Shown here one piece after another: positions 15,982-25,174 of a DNA stretch of 64,000 bases. Below the pieces are notes generated by a model. It worked only from the letters and a program-made list of their open reading frames with translations. It ran no database searches and had not been told where the DNA came from. Every line of letters starts with the position of its first letter. Position 1 is the stretch's first letter. The stretch comes from Subtercola boreus (GTDB lineage: Bacteria > Actinomycetota > Actinomycetes > Actinomycetales > Microbacteriaceae). Where the stretch lies: the NCBI RefSeq assembly GCF_003399645.1, contig NZ_NBXD01000014.1:186001-250000 (forward strand), read 5' to 3'. Position numbers and translations under genes: made by a program.

Positions 15982-17655
15982 ATGGACACTTTCTTCGCCA
16001 TTCTGCAGGTCGCGACCCTGGTGTTGCTGCTTGTACTCATCCATCGCCCGCTCGGCGACTACATGGCCCATCTCTACACGAGCCGCAGGGACCTGAAGGT
16101 CGAGGGAGGGTTCTACCGCCTCATCGGCGTCGACTCCCAGGCCGAGCAGACCTGGCGCGCCTACCTGCGGAGCGTTCTGGCCTTCTCCCTCGTGGGAGTG
16201 CTCATCCTGTATGCGATGCAGCGCCTGCAGGCCGTGCTGCCCTACTCGCTCGGCATGCAGCCGATTCCCGAGGGCCTGTCGTTCAACACCGCGATCTCGT
16301 TCGTCACCAATACGAACTGGCAGTCGTACTCGCCCGACGTCACCATGGGCTACAGCGTTCAGCTCGCCGGTCTGGCCGTGCAGAACTTCGTCTCGGCCGC
16401 TGTCGGCATCGCGGTCGCGATCGCCCTGGTGCGGGGTTTCGCCTACAAACGATCGGGAACGATCGGGAACTTCTGGGTCGATCTCACCCGCGGTGTGCTG
16501 CGGCTGCTCCTGCCCCTCTCGATTCTGACGGCGATCATCCTCATCGCGGGTGGCGTCATCCAGAACTTCAACGGCTTCACCGACGTGACGACCCTGACGG
16601 GCGGCACCCAGTCGATTCCCGGCGGGCCGGTGGCCTCACAGGAGGCGATCAAGGAACTGGGTACGAACGGTGGCGGTTTCTTCAACGCCAACTCCGCACA
16701 CCCCTTCGAGAACCCGACCGCCTGGACGAGTCTGCTCGAGGTCTTCCTCCTTCTCGCTATCCCGTTCAGCCTGCCGCGCACCTTCGGAACCATGGTCGGC
16801 GACAAGCGCCAGGGCAACGCGATTCTCGCGGTCATGTCGACGATCTTCCTCGTCTCGCTCTCGGCGCTGTCGATCTTCGAGTCGATCGGCGGCGGCTCGG
16901 CACCCCAGGCCGCGGGGGCGGCGATGGAGGGCAAAGAAGACCGATTCGGCATCTTCGGCTCCACGCTGTTCGGAACGGCCAGTACGCTCACCTCGACCGG
17001 TGCGGTCAACTCGATGCACGACTCGTACACCGCCCTGGGCGGCATGATGCCGATGCTGAACATGATGCTCGGCGAGGTGGCACCGGGTGGAGTGGGATCG
17101 GGTCTCTACGGGATGCTGATCCTCGCCGTGATCGCCGTCTTCATCGCCGGCCTGCTGGTGGGTCGTACGCCCGAGTACCTCGGCAAGAAGCTCGGCCCGC
17201 GCGAGATCAAGCTCGCCAGCCTCTACATTCTCGTCACCCCCACGCTCGTGCTCGCCGGCACCGCGGCGAGCTTCGCGATACCGGCCATTCGCGACGATGT
17301 CACGACGACGTCGATCTGGAACCCGGGCATCCACGGCCTCTCCGAAGTGCTGTACGCCTTCACGTCGGCCGCGAACAACAACGGGTCTGCGTTCGCAGGC
17401 CTGACAGCGAACACCCCGTGGTTGAACACGGCCCTGGGTGTCGCCATGCTGCTCGGCCGGTTCCTGCCGATGGTTCTCGTTCTGGCGCTCGCGGGGTCGC
17501 TCGCCGCACAGGACAAGATTCCCGCCACCTCCGGCACCCTGCCGACCCACCGCCCGCAGTTCGTGGGCCTGCTGGTCGGCGTGACGGTCATCATCGTCGC
17601 CCTCACGTACTTCCCCGCAATCACGCTAGGACCGCTAGCGGAAGGACTCCAGTAA
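15982..17655 (+). CDS. kdpA: K+-transporting ATPase channel subunit KdpA
   Basis: A 557-residue channel-like subunit of the KdpFABC high-affinity K+ pump, related to Trk/Ktr transporters. Four selectivity-filter repeats are visible, for example [16 protein letters not shown] and [20 protein letters not shown], and a later [16 protein letters not shown] 15982 is used, 5 nt after kdpF; the in-frame extension upstream overlaps kdpF in another frame. It selects K+ in the membrane and passes it to KdpB. Length is as expected. Confidence 0.95.
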   Translation: MDTFFAILQVATLVLLLVLIHRPLGDYMAHLYTSRRDLKVEGGFYRLIGVDSQAEQTWRAYLRSVLAFSLVGVLILYAMQRLQAVLPYSLGMQPIPEGLSFNTAISFVTNTNWQSYSPDVTMGYSVQLAGLAVQNFVSAAVGIAVAIALVRGFAYKRSGTIGNFWVDLTRGVLRLLLPLSILTAIILIAGGVIQNFNGFTDVTTLTGGTQSIPGGPVASQEAIKELGTNGGGFFNANSAHPFENPTAWTSLLEVFLLLAIPFSLPRTFGTMVGDKRQGNAILAVMSTIFLVSLSALSIFESIGGGSAPQAAGAAMEGKEDRFGIFGSTLFGTASTLTSTGAVNSMHDSYTALGGMMPMLNMMLGEVAPGGVGSGLYGMLILAVIAVFIAGLLVGRTPEYLGKKLGPREIKLASLYILVTPTLVLAGTAASFAIPAIRDDVTTTSIWNPGIHGLSEVLYAFTSAANNNGSAFAGLTANTPWLNTALGVAMLLGRFLPMVLVLALAGSLAAQDKIPATSGTLPTHRPQFVGLLVGVTVIIVALTYFPAITLGPLAEGLQ

Positions 17656-17660
17656 CAGCC

Positions 17661-19823
17661 ATGTCGACACTGACACCGACCCGTTCCTCCGAACCGAGCC
17701 CGACAGAGACTCACCACCCGAAGACGGGTGGCGGCGCCTTCAGCGTCGGCCAGCTCGTTGCGGCGACTCCCGGCGCGCTCGCGAAGCTCGATCCGCGCGA
17801 GATGTGGCACAACCCCGTGATGTTCATCGTCGAGATCGGCGCCGCCCTCACGACGGCCCTGGCCATCGCCGAGCCGTTCATCGGCGGCCCCGAGCAGTCC
17901 GGCGGGGCCGCGGTACCGGGCTCGTTCACCTGGGGTATCGCCATCTGGCTCTGGCTGACGGTGGTCTTCGCGAACCTCGCCGAATCCGTGGCCGAAGGCC
18001 GTGGCAAGGCCCAGGCCGACAGCCTGCGGAAGACGCGCACGAGCACCTCTGCGAACAGAGTCACCCGCTATGACGAGAAGGCCGACGCCTCGGCCGACAA
18101 CAGCGCGACGCAGGTCGTCTCCTCGGCCGACCTGACCCTCGGCGATGTCGTCGTGGTCACGGCCGGCGACCTGATCCCCGGCGATGGCGACATCGTCTGG
18201 GGCATCGCCAGCGTCGATGAATCCGCCATCACGGGTGAGTCGGCCCCGGTCGTCCGCGAGTCCGGCGGTGACCGAAGCGCCGTCACGGGCGGCACCCGCG
18301 TGCTCTCCGACCGCATCGTCGTTCGCATCACCTCGAAGCCCGGAGAGACGTTCGTCGACCGGATGATCGCCCTGGTCGAGGGCGCTTCGAGGCAGAAGAC
18401 GCCGAACGAGATCGCTCTGAACATCCTGCTCGCGAGCCTCACCATCGTCTTCGTCATCGTCACCCTTACGCTCAACCCGATCGCGAGCTACGCGGCGTCT
18501 GCGGTCAGCCTGCCGGTGCTCATCGCTCTGCTCGTGTGTCTCATCCCCACGACGATCGGTGGTCTGCTCTCGGCGATCGGCATCGCCGGCATGGACCGGC
18601 TTGTCCAGCGGAACGTGCTCGCCATGTCGGGCCGCGCGGTCGAAGCCGCCGGTGACGTGACGACACTGCTGCTCGACAAGACCGGCACGATCACCTATGG
18701 CAACCGGCAGGCCGCGGAGTTCACCCCGCTGGCCGGGGTGCGAATGGATGATCTGCGGTACGCCGCCGCCGTCAGCTCTCTCGCCGACCCGACCCCCGAG
18801 GGCAAGTCGATCGTCGACCTCGCGGCCCAGCAGGGATTCAACCGCAGCGTGGTCATCCCGGGCGACATCGTGCCGTTCACGGCGCAGACCCGCATGTCGG
18901 GGCTCGACCTGCCCGACGGCTCTCAGATCAGAAAGGGTGCGGGTTCGTCTGTCACGGCCTGGGTGGAGGAGTCCGGCCGCCTCGCCAGCAGTGAGCACGC
19001 CGAGCTCGAAGAGAGCATCGAGCGCGTCTCCAACGCCGGCGGCACTCCGCTTGTGGTCGCCGGCAAAGACGCACAGGGTGAGGCCCGCGTTCTCGGCGTG
19101 ATCTACCTGAAAGACGTGGTGAAGGAGGGGATCGCAGAGCGCTTCGCGGAGTTGCGCGAGATGGGCATCCGCACCGTCATGGTGACCGGCGACAACCCGC
19201 TGACCGCCGCCGCGATCGCGAAGGAGGCGGGGGTCGACGACTTTCTCGCCGAGGCGACGCCCGAGCAGAAGCTCGCTCTGATCAGGCGCGAGCAGGAGGG
19301 CGGCAACCTGGTCGCGATGACTGGTGACGGCACGAACGACGCCCCGGCTCTCGCGCAGGCCGATGTCGGGGTCGCGATGAACACCGGAACCTCCGCTGCG
19401 AAGGAGGCCGGCAACATGGTCGACCTCGACAGCGACCCGACCAAGCTGATCGACATCGTGCGGATCGGGAAGCAACTGCTGATCACCCGCGGCGCCCTGA
19501 CGACGTTCTCGATCGCGAACGATGTGGCCAAGTACTTCGCGATCATCCCCGCGATGTTCGCCGGTATCTTTCCCGGGCTGCAGGTGCTCAACATCATGGT
19601 GCTGCACTCGCCGGCCTCGGCCATCCTCTCGGCCATCATCTTCAACGCGATCATCATCGTCATCCTGATTCCGCTGGCGCTTCGCGGCGTGAAGTACCGT
19701 CCGCTCAGCGCATCGCGCGTACTGAGTCGCAACCTCCTCGTCTACGGCGTGGGCGGCGTCATCGCCCCGTTCGTGGGCATCAAGATCATCGACCTGCTGG
19801 TCAGCGTCATTCCGGGCTTCTGA
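17661..19823 (+). CDS. kdpB: K+-transporting P-type ATPase subunit KdpB
   Basis: A 720-residue P-type ATPase. The phosphorylation site is Asp339 in [13 protein letters not shown]; the actuator loop has [12 protein letters not shown]; the nucleotide domain ends in [20 protein letters not shown]. KdpB hydrolyses ATP to drive K+ uptake with KdpA. The ATG lies 5 nt after the kdpA stop. The N-terminal about 35 residues are polar and Thr/Ser-rich. Confidence 0.96.
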   Translation: MSTLTPTRSSEPSPTETHHPKTGGGAFSVGQLVAATPGALAKLDPREMWHNPVMFIVEIGAALTTALAIAEPFIGGPEQSGGAAVPGSFTWGIAIWLWLTVVFANLAESVAEGRGKAQADSLRKTRTSTSANRVTRYDEKADASADNSATQVVSSADLTLGDVVVVTAGDLIPGDGDIVWGIASVDESAITGESAPVVRESGGDRSAVTGGTRVLSDRIVVRITSKPGETFVDRMIALVEGASRQKTPNEIALNILLASLTIVFVIVTLTLNPIASYAASAVSLPVLIALLVCLIPTTIGGLLSAIGIAGMDRLVQRNVLAMSGRAVEAAGDVTTLLLDKTGTITYGNRQAAEFTPLAGVRMDDLRYAAAVSSLADPTPEGKSIVDLAAQQGFNRSVVIPGDIVPFTAQTRMSGLDLPDGSQIRKGAGSSVTAWVEESGRLASSEHAELEESIERVSNAGGTPLVVAGKDAQGEARVLGVIYLKDVVKEGIAERFAELREMGIRTVMVTGDNPLTAAAIAKEAGVDDFLAEATPEQKLALIRREQEGGNLVAMTGDGTNDAPALAQADVGVAMNTGTSAAKEAGNMVDLDSDPTKLIDIVRIGKQLLITRGALTTFSIANDVAKYFAIIPAMFAGIFPGLQVLNIMVLHSPASAILSAIIFNAIIIVILIPLALRGVKYRPLSASRVLSRNLLVYGVGGVIAPFVGIKIIDLLVSVIPGF

Positions 19824-19852
19824 GCGTCGCCCGACAGGAAAGGTTTCACATC

Positions 19853-20464
19853 ATGAGTACCACTTCACGCACCGCCGGGCGCCAGTACTGGGTCGCCCTC
19901 CGGGCGATGATCGTCTTCACCGCCGTGCTGGGCGTCGCCTACACCCTGCTGATCACCGGCATCGGGCAGCTCGCGCTGCCGGCGCAGGCTAATGGGTCCC
20001 TCGTGCGGTCCGGCGATGCCGTCGTCGGATCGGCGCTGATCGGGCAGTCCTTCACCGACGCAGACGGCAACGCGCTGCCGGAATGGTTCCAGTCCCGCCC
20101 GTCGGCGGCCGGCGACGGTTACGACGGCGCGGCGTCCAGCGGCAGCAACTACGGCCCCGAGAATGCCGACCTCCTGGCCGCGATCGCCGACCGGAAGGCT
20201 GCAATCGTGGCATCCGATGGAGTGACCGAAGACCAGATCCCGGCCGACGCGCTGACCGCATCCGCGTCGGGACTCGATCCGCACATCAGCCCCGAGTACG
20301 CTCAGCTTCAGGTCGAACGCGTCGCGGCGGCCCGTTCGCTGCCCGTGGAAGAGGTACAGAAGGTGGTTGACCGTGCAATCCAGGCCCCCGACCTCGGCTA
20401 CCTCGGCGAGCCGACCGTCAATGTGCTGCAGCTCAACATCGCGCTGGCCGAGCTGGCCGGTTAG
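19853..20464 (+). CDS. kdpC: K+-transporting ATPase subunit KdpC
   Basis: A 203-residue protein with one N-terminal membrane helix (about residues 14-35) and a periplasmic-side domain. The family segments IGQSFTDADGNALPEWFQSR and ASGLDPHISPEYAQLQVERV are present, as is the C-terminal GYLGEPTVNVLQLNIAL. KdpC is the essential accessory subunit of KdpFABC. Shine-Dalgarno AGGAAAGG precedes the ATG by 9 nt. Confidence 0.95.
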   Translation: MSTTSRTAGRQYWVALRAMIVFTAVLGVAYTLLITGIGQLALPAQANGSLVRSGDAVVGSALIGQSFTDADGNALPEWFQSRPSAAGDGYDGAASSGSNYGPENADLLAAIADRKAAIVASDGVTEDQIPADALTASASGLDPHISPEYAQLQVERVAAARSLPVEEVQKVVDRAIQAPDLGYLGEPTVNVLQLNIALAELAG

Positions 20465-20479
20465 GCAGCGACACACGAG

Positions 20480-22990
20480 ATGAAGCGGGGAACATTCCGG
20501 GTGCTGCTGGGTGCGGCACCCGGGGTCGGCAAGACCTACAGCATGCTCGAGGAGGGCCGTCGCCTGAAGGGCGAAGGCAGAGACGTCGTCGTCGCGATCG
20601 TCGAGACGCACGGCCGCAAGGGAACCTCCAGCATGCTGCTCGGTCTCGAGACCGTTCCCCGCACCGTCTCTGTGCACCGTGGCGTCGAGCTCACCGAGAT
20701 GGACCTGCAGGCCGTTCTCGCCCGGAAGCCCGACGTGGCTCTCGTCGACGAGCTGGCCCACACCAACGCGCCCGGATCGACGAACGTCAAGCGCTGGCAG
20801 GATGTCGAGACCCTGCTCGACGCCGGCATCAGCGTCATCTCGACCGTCAACATCCAACACATCGACTCGCTGACCGACGTCGTGGAGCAGATTACCGGCG
20901 CCCCGCAGCGCGAGACGGTTCCCGACAGCGTGCTGCGATCGGCCGAGCAGATCGAAGTCGTCGATCTGGCACCGCAGGCTCTCCGGGACAGACTCGCCGG
21001 GGGCTTCGTCTACCCCGCGACCCGGATCGACGCCGCGCTGTCGAACTACTTCCGGCTCGGCAACCTCACCGCGCTGCGGGAGCTCGCTCTGCTCTGGCTG
21101 GCCGATGAGGTCGACAGTGCCCTGAAGAACTACCGGCGCGAGCACGGCATCCAGAACAAGTGGGAGGCCAGGGAGCGCGTCGTCGTCGCACTGACCGGGG
21201 GACCCGAGGGGGAGACCCTCATCCGCCGGGGCGCGCGCATCGCGGCGAGATCGGCCGGGGGGCAATTGCTCGTCGTGCACGTCTCCAGCGACGACGGTCT
21301 GCGCGATGCGAGCCCCGGGGCCCTCCTCGCCCAGCGGAAACTCGCGGAGACCCTCAACGGTTCGTACCACCAGGTCGTCAGCGACGACATCCCGCACGGC
21401 CTCGTCGAGTTCGCCCGGGCCGAGAACGCCACCCAGCTCGTCATCGGGGTGAGTCGCCGCAGTCGGCTCAGCGCTCTGCTCACCGGGCCGGGCATCGGTG
21501 CCACGGTCATCCGTGAGTCGGGCGACATCGATGTGCACATCGTCACCCACGCTGCCGCGGGTGGGCGGTTCGCGCTGCCGCGGCTCGGGGGAGCGCTGAC
21601 ACGCAAGCGCCGGTTGCTCGGCCTGGCCATCGCGCTGGGCGGCGGGCCGCTGGTCACGTGGCTGCTCGTCAGCCTCCGGTCGGATGACTCGATCACCAGC
21701 GACGTGCTCACCTACCAGTTGCTCGTGGTCGTCGTCGCGCTGGTCGGCGGGTTCGGGCCGGCCCTGTTCGCGGCCCTCCTGTCGGGACTCACGCTCGACT
21801 TCTTCTTCGTCGACCCGGTCTACACGATCACGGTGACCGAGCCGGTGCATCTCTTCGCCCTCGGCCTGTACGTCGTCAACGCCGTTCTGGTGAGTGTCGT
21901 CGTCGACCAGGCCGCGCGCCGATCCCGTGCCGCCACGCGCGCTGCTGCCGAGTCGGAGCTGCTCGCCACGGTCGCCGGCAGCGTGGTGCGGGGACAGGAC
22001 GCGCTGCAGGCGCTCGTCACCCGCACCCGTGAGGCCTTCGGGCTCAGCTCCGTGAGGCTGCTCATCGACGGAACGGTCTCGCACAGCGACGGCGAGTCCA
22101 CCGGGTCTGACGAGATCACCGTGATCCCGGTCGGCGACCACGCTCAGTTGGAGCTGCACGGCGGCGATCTGGCGGCATCCGAACGTCGCCTGCTCACCGT
22201 CATCGCGACCCAGCTGGACGCCGCCCTCGAGTACAGCGACCTGGCCGAGACCGCTGGCGAGGTCGCGCCGTTGGCCCAGACCGACAGGGTCAGGAGCGCC
22301 CTGCTCGCCGCGGTCGGGCACGACCTCAGGCGTCCGCTGACCGCCGCGACCGCTGCGGTCGGGGGGCTGCTGGCCACTGACGTGACGCTGGCCGAGCCCG
22401 ACCGACTGGAACTGCTGACGACGGCGCAGGAGAGTCTGGACACCCTCTCCCTGCTCGTCACCAACCTGCTCGACGTCACCCGGTTGCAGGCGGGTGCGCT
22501 CGCCGTGTTCCTCAGCTCCGTCGATGTGGAGGACATCGTGCTGCCCGCCATCGACGAGCTCGGTCTCGGCCCGGACACCGTCGAACTCGACCTCCCCGAG
22601 ACCTCCCACCCCGTCACGGCCGACCACGGCCTGCTGGAACGGGTGGTGGTCAACCTGCTCTCGAACGCCGTGCGGTTCTCGCCCGCCGGCAAGCGTGTTC
22701 TCATCTCGACGAGCGAGTTCGCCGGCACCGTCGAGATCCGCATCGCCGACCAGGGGCCGGGCATCGCGCCGGAGCGCCGCGAGGAGATCTTCGTGCCGTT
22801 CCAACGGCTGGGCGACACCGACAACCTCACCGGCCTCGGCCTCGGCCTCGCCCTCTCGAAGGGGTTCGTCGAGGGCATGGGCGGCACCCTCGAAGCCGAT
22901 GACACCCCCGGGGGCGGCCTCACCATGGTCATCGCCCTTCCCGCCGCCCGAACCCCAGCCCCCGAACCGATGCCGGAGCTCACCCCGTGA
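20480..22990 (+). CDS. kdpD: Sensor histidine kinase KdpD
   Basis: An 836-residue sensor kinase with the full KdpD architecture. The KdpD domain (about 1-210) has Walker A GAAPGVGKTYSMLEEGRRL and DELAHTNAPGS; a universal-stress-protein-like domain follows (about 230-355); four membrane helices lie at about 375-475; then a GAF-like region, a HisKA dimerisation domain with the phospho-accepting His near 614 in VGHDLRRPLTA, and an HATPase domain with DQGPGIAPERR and GLGLGLALSKG. It senses low K+ or turgor and phosphorylates KdpE. It starts 15 nt after kdpC and overlaps kdpE (GTGA). Confidence 0.95.
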   Translation: MKRGTFRVLLGAAPGVGKTYSMLEEGRRLKGEGRDVVVAIVETHGRKGTSSMLLGLETVPRTVSVHRGVELTEMDLQAVLARKPDVALVDELAHTNAPGSTNVKRWQDVETLLDAGISVISTVNIQHIDSLTDVVEQITGAPQRETVPDSVLRSAEQIEVVDLAPQALRDRLAGGFVYPATRIDAALSNYFRLGNLTALRELALLWLADEVDSALKNYRREHGIQNKWEARERVVVALTGGPEGETLIRRGARIAARSAGGQLLVVHVSSDDGLRDASPGALLAQRKLAETLNGSYHQVVSDDIPHGLVEFARAENATQLVIGVSRRSRLSALLTGPGIGATVIRESGDIDVHIVTHAAAGGRFALPRLGGALTRKRRLLGLAIALGGGPLVTWLLVSLRSDDSITSDVLTYQLLVVVVALVGGFGPALFAALLSGLTLDFFFVDPVYTITVTEPVHLFALGLYVVNAVLVSVVVDQAARRSRAATRAAAESELLATVAGSVVRGQDALQALVTRTREAFGLSSVRLLIDGTVSHSDGESTGSDEITVIPVGDHAQLELHGGDLAASERRLLTVIATQLDAALEYSDLAETAGEVAPLAQTDRVRSALLAAVGHDLRRPLTAATAAVGGLLATDVTLAEPDRLELLTTAQESLDTLSLLVTNLLDVTRLQAGALAVFLSSVDVEDIVLPAIDELGLGPDTVELDLPETSHPVTADHGLLERVVVNLLSNAVRFSPAGKRVLISTSEFAGTVEIRIADQGPGIAPERREEIFVPFQRLGDTDNLTGLGLGLALSKGFVEGMGGTLEADDTPGGGLTMVIALPAARTPAPEPMPELTP

Positions 22991-23730
22991 AAATCCTGGT
23001 CGCCGACGACGACCCCCAGATCATCCGTGCCCTCACCGTCACTCTTCGCGCGCGCGGCTATGACATCGTGACCGCCGAAGACGGAGCGGGGGCGCTGAAC
23101 CAGGCTATCGAGCACCACCCCGACCTGATCATGCTCGACCTCGGCATGCCGAACCTCGACGGTATCGACGTCATCCACGGCATCCGCGGCTGGTCGACAG
23201 TGCCCATTCTCGTCGTCTCCGGCCGTACGGGAGAGGCCGACAAGGTCGAGGCTCTGGATGCCGGCGCCGACGACTACGTCACCAAGCCGTTCAGCATCGA
23301 CGAGCTCCTCGCCCGCATCCGTGCCCTGACCCGCCGGGTGCTCACCGTGGAGGATGCGCCCCTCATCACGTTCGGGACGGTCACCGTCGACCTGGTCGGC
23401 AAGCACATCTACCACGGCAGCATCGACGAGCCCGACACCATCCGGCTCACGCCGACGGAGTGGGCCATCCTGGAGGTTCTGCTCCGCAGCCCGGGAAAGC
23501 TGATCACGAGAGACGCCCTGCTCACCGAGGTGTGGGGTGTGCACCACACGAACGACTCGGGATACCTGCGCGTGTACATCGCTCAACTGCGCAAGAAGCT
23601 CGAACCGGTGCCGGCCCAGCCCCGGTACCTCATCACCGAGTCGGGGATGGGGTACCGGTTCAACCCCGATCGCATCGCGTCGGAGCGGCCGGCCGAGTCG
23701 CAGCGACCCGCTCAGAGCGGCGAGCGTTAG
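22987..23730 (+). CDS. kdpE: Response regulator KdpE
   Basis: A 247-residue OmpR/PhoB-family regulator. The receiver domain has the acidic pocket ILVADDDPQ, the phosphorylation Asp near residue 52 in LIMLDLGMPNLDGID, and the Lys in DDYVTKPFSIDELL. The C-terminal winged helix contains LTPTEWAILEVLL and YLRVYIAQLRKKLE. It should activate kdp transcription when phosphorylated by KdpD. The GTG start overlaps the kdpD stop. Its last codons and stop form the first of four 11-bp-phased repeats, perhaps a KdpE site for the following gene. Confidence 0.94.
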   Translation: MKILVADDDPQIIRALTVTLRARGYDIVTAEDGAGALNQAIEHHPDLIMLDLGMPNLDGIDVIHGIRGWSTVPILVVSGRTGEADKVEALDAGADDYVTKPFSIDELLARIRALTRRVLTVEDAPLITFGTVTVDLVGKHIYHGSIDEPDTIRLTPTEWAILEVLLRSPGKLITRDALLTEVWGVHHTNDSGYLRVYIAQLRKKLEPVPAQPRYLITESGMGYRFNPDRIASERPAESQRPAQSGER

Positions 23731-23763
23731 AAGTCCGTCAAGGAAGCGTAGGAACCTCGTTAG
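23725..23763 (+). promoter_or_regulatory. Four 11-bp-phased direct repeats after kdpE
   Basis: CGTTAG (23725), CGTCAA (23736), CGTAGG (23747) and CGTTAG (23758) recur at exactly 11-bp steps. The first overlaps the kdpE stop codon; the last lies 29 nt before the putative -10 of the next gene (23792). The core matches the repeats in front of kdp at 15684, so KdpE probably binds here and controls the downstream membrane protein gene. Confidence 0.55.
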
Positions 23764-23791
23764 TGCTCTGGAATGAGCCCGAACACGCTTC

Positions 23792-23797
23792 TAGCCT
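23792..23797 (+). promoter_or_regulatory. Putative -10 for leaderless gene at 23804
   Basis: TAGCCT (TANNNT) ends 6 nt before the ATG. GAGGAG fills those six bases but touches the ATG, too close to serve as a Shine-Dalgarno sequence, which favours a leaderless transcript. Confidence 0.35.
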
Positions 23798-23803
23798 GAG
23801 GAG

Positions 23804-24400
23804 ATGACCCAGTTCCACTCCCTCTCGGCGGCCGCCCACCGGGCCAGGACGCCCAGAACCGTGGCCCGCGCCACGGAGCATTTCCTCGAAGGCCCGCACC
23901 CCTGGGGGAGCGTCGACGTTTCGCCGACCGGGCGAACCACGTGGAACCGCACCCGCCTGACCGTCTTCCCCCCGGGCACCAACCGCGGCGAGAGGCGGGC
24001 CCTGCAGTTCTACCGCACCTGGCCCGTGGCCGGCGCGGTCATCGGACTTCTCACCTTCCTGGCACTCGACTCGTGGCCCCCGATGGCGGCGACCGCGATG
24101 GTGCTCGGCGTGTACGTGGCCGGCTTCGTGGTCGCCCTGCGCCTCACGACGACGCTCCGCCCCGGGCTGCGGCGGCTCACAGTGATGTCGATCCCCGTCG
24201 GCGGCCGGTTCGAGACCGTGGGCGACGTCGAGTACTTCGACCACGCCACCGACCGCCTGCGGACGCTCGACACGCTGCGCGAGCGCGGTCTGCTCAGTCC
24301 ACTCGAGTACGAGGCGGGATGGGCCGAGATCTACGATGCGATCCCCGAACAGACCCTGTACCGCAGAACGCTGCGCAGCCGGACTAATCCCGCAGGATGA
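23804..24400 (+). CDS. Membrane protein of unknown function, possible KdpE target
   Basis: A 198-residue protein with two adjacent hydrophobic helices at about residues 68-88 and 92-112 (GAVIGLLTFLALDSWPPMAA and AMVLGVYVAGFVVALRL), soluble flanks, and a conserved-looking C-terminal region with FDHATDRLRTLDTLRERGLL and EYEAGWAEIYD. It may belong to a DUF6611-type actinobacterial family, from memory only. Placed directly after kdpE and behind four 11-bp repeats like those before kdp, it may respond to potassium or osmotic stress. Its 3' end overlaps the convergent TetR gene by 17 nt. Confidence 0.65.
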   Translation: MTQFHSLSAAAHRARTPRTVARATEHFLEGPHPWGSVDVSPTGRTTWNRTRLTVFPPGTNRGERRALQFYRTWPVAGAVIGLLTFLALDSWPPMAATAMVLGVYVAGFVVALRLTTTLRPGLRRLTVMSIPVGGRFETVGDVEYFDHATDRLRTLDTLRERGLLSPLEYEAGWAEIYDAIPEQTLYRRTLRSRTNPAG

Positions 24401-25064
24401 ACTCGAACGCCGCCCGGGCGCGCTCGGCGCTCGGTGTCTCGTCGTTGATGAGGTCGGCATAGGTGAACGACTCAGCGATGCGCACGAGCAGGTAGGCGAG
24501 ATCGTGGTCGGGCAGGGCGAACGCCGTGTGCCCGGCCGTTCTCTCCTCGCGAACAAGTGTCTCGACCACGGCGAGGAACCGCCGCTGCACCTCGCTGCCG
24601 GTGGTGGTCAGCAGGCGAAGCGCCCGGGCCGGTTCGCGGCGGAGGAAGACCCGGAAGTAGTCCGCCACGATCAGGTCGTCGACGAATATGGACAGCAGGG
24701 TGCAGATGCGCTCTGCGCCGCTCTGGTTCGCCGCCGCGCTGTCGGACTGGTCGAACGTCGGCACCGCGAGTGACCAGAGCACCTCCGACAGCAGCGCATC
24801 GCGGTTGCCCACCCAGCGGAAGAGCGAGGTGCGCTCGACCCCGAGACCGGCGGCCAGCTCGCCCATGTCGATGCGTTCGCCCGCGATGAAGAGCCTGCGC
24901 GCGGCGACGAATGCCCGCTGCGCGTCGGCGTGGGAGGCGGCACCCTCAGCAATGCGGCGTGACAGGGCCGTCGGCACGAGGGCCGTGCCCACCTCGCCCA
25001 GCGAGCTGCGGGGGACGCCCGGGGCCCGGCCGTGCAGGATGCCCAGGGCCTCTTCGCTCGTCAT
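24384..25064 (-). CDS. TetR/AcrR-family regulator divergent from acyl-CoA dehydrogenase
   Basis: A 226-residue TetR-type repressor. The helix-turn-helix lies at about residues 55-85 with DMGELAAGLGVERTSLFRWV; the C-terminal ligand domain resembles the QsdR-type group. The ATG at 25064 is chosen because TAGAGT (25072-25077 on the minus strand) ends 7 nt before it; a 43-residue extension upstream would cover the shared promoter. It is divergently transcribed from an acyl-CoA dehydrogenase/SDR pair with a palindrome between them, so it probably represses that pair in response to an acyl-CoA or related ligand. Confidence 0.8.
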   Translation of the reverse strand: MTSEEALGILHGRAPGVPRSSLGEVGTALVPTALSRRIAEGAASHADAQRAFVAARRLFIAGERIDMGELAAGLGVERTSLFRWVGNRDALLSEVLWSLAVPTFDQSDSAAANQSGAERICTLLSIFVDDLIVADYFRVFLRREPARALRLLTTTGSEVQRRFLAVVETLVREERTAGHTAFALPDHDLAYLLVRIAESFTYADLINDETPSAERARAAFEFILRD

Positions 25065-25071
25065 GTCCGGC

Positions 25072-25077
25072 ACTCTA
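25072..25077 (-). promoter_or_regulatory. Putative -10 of the leaderless TetR gene
   Basis: On the minus strand TAGAGT ends 7 nt before the ATG of the TetR gene, with no Shine-Dalgarno sequence in between. Confidence 0.4.
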
Positions 25078-25095
25078 TCGTTGGCTGGGAAGGCG

Positions 25096-25119
25096 TGCAA
25101 CATTTTGCAGAATGATGCA
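25096..25119. promoter_or_regulatory. Palindromic operator between TetR and acyl-CoA dehydrogenase genes
   Basis: Half-sites TGCAACATT (25096-25104) and AATGATGCA (25111-25119) match as an inverted repeat in 8 of 9 positions around a 6-bp centre. It sits in the divergent promoter region, the expected binding place for the TetR protein. Confidence 0.55.
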
Positions 25120-25174
25120 TAGTGGAGGGAGGCGCCCGAAGAAGGGCTGTCGACCAAGCAACGGAGATGGTCAC

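Noticed and set aside
17223-22804. Long minus-strand open frames opposite kdpB, kdpC and kdpD
   Set aside because: They have no recognisable motifs and mirror highly conserved kdp genes.
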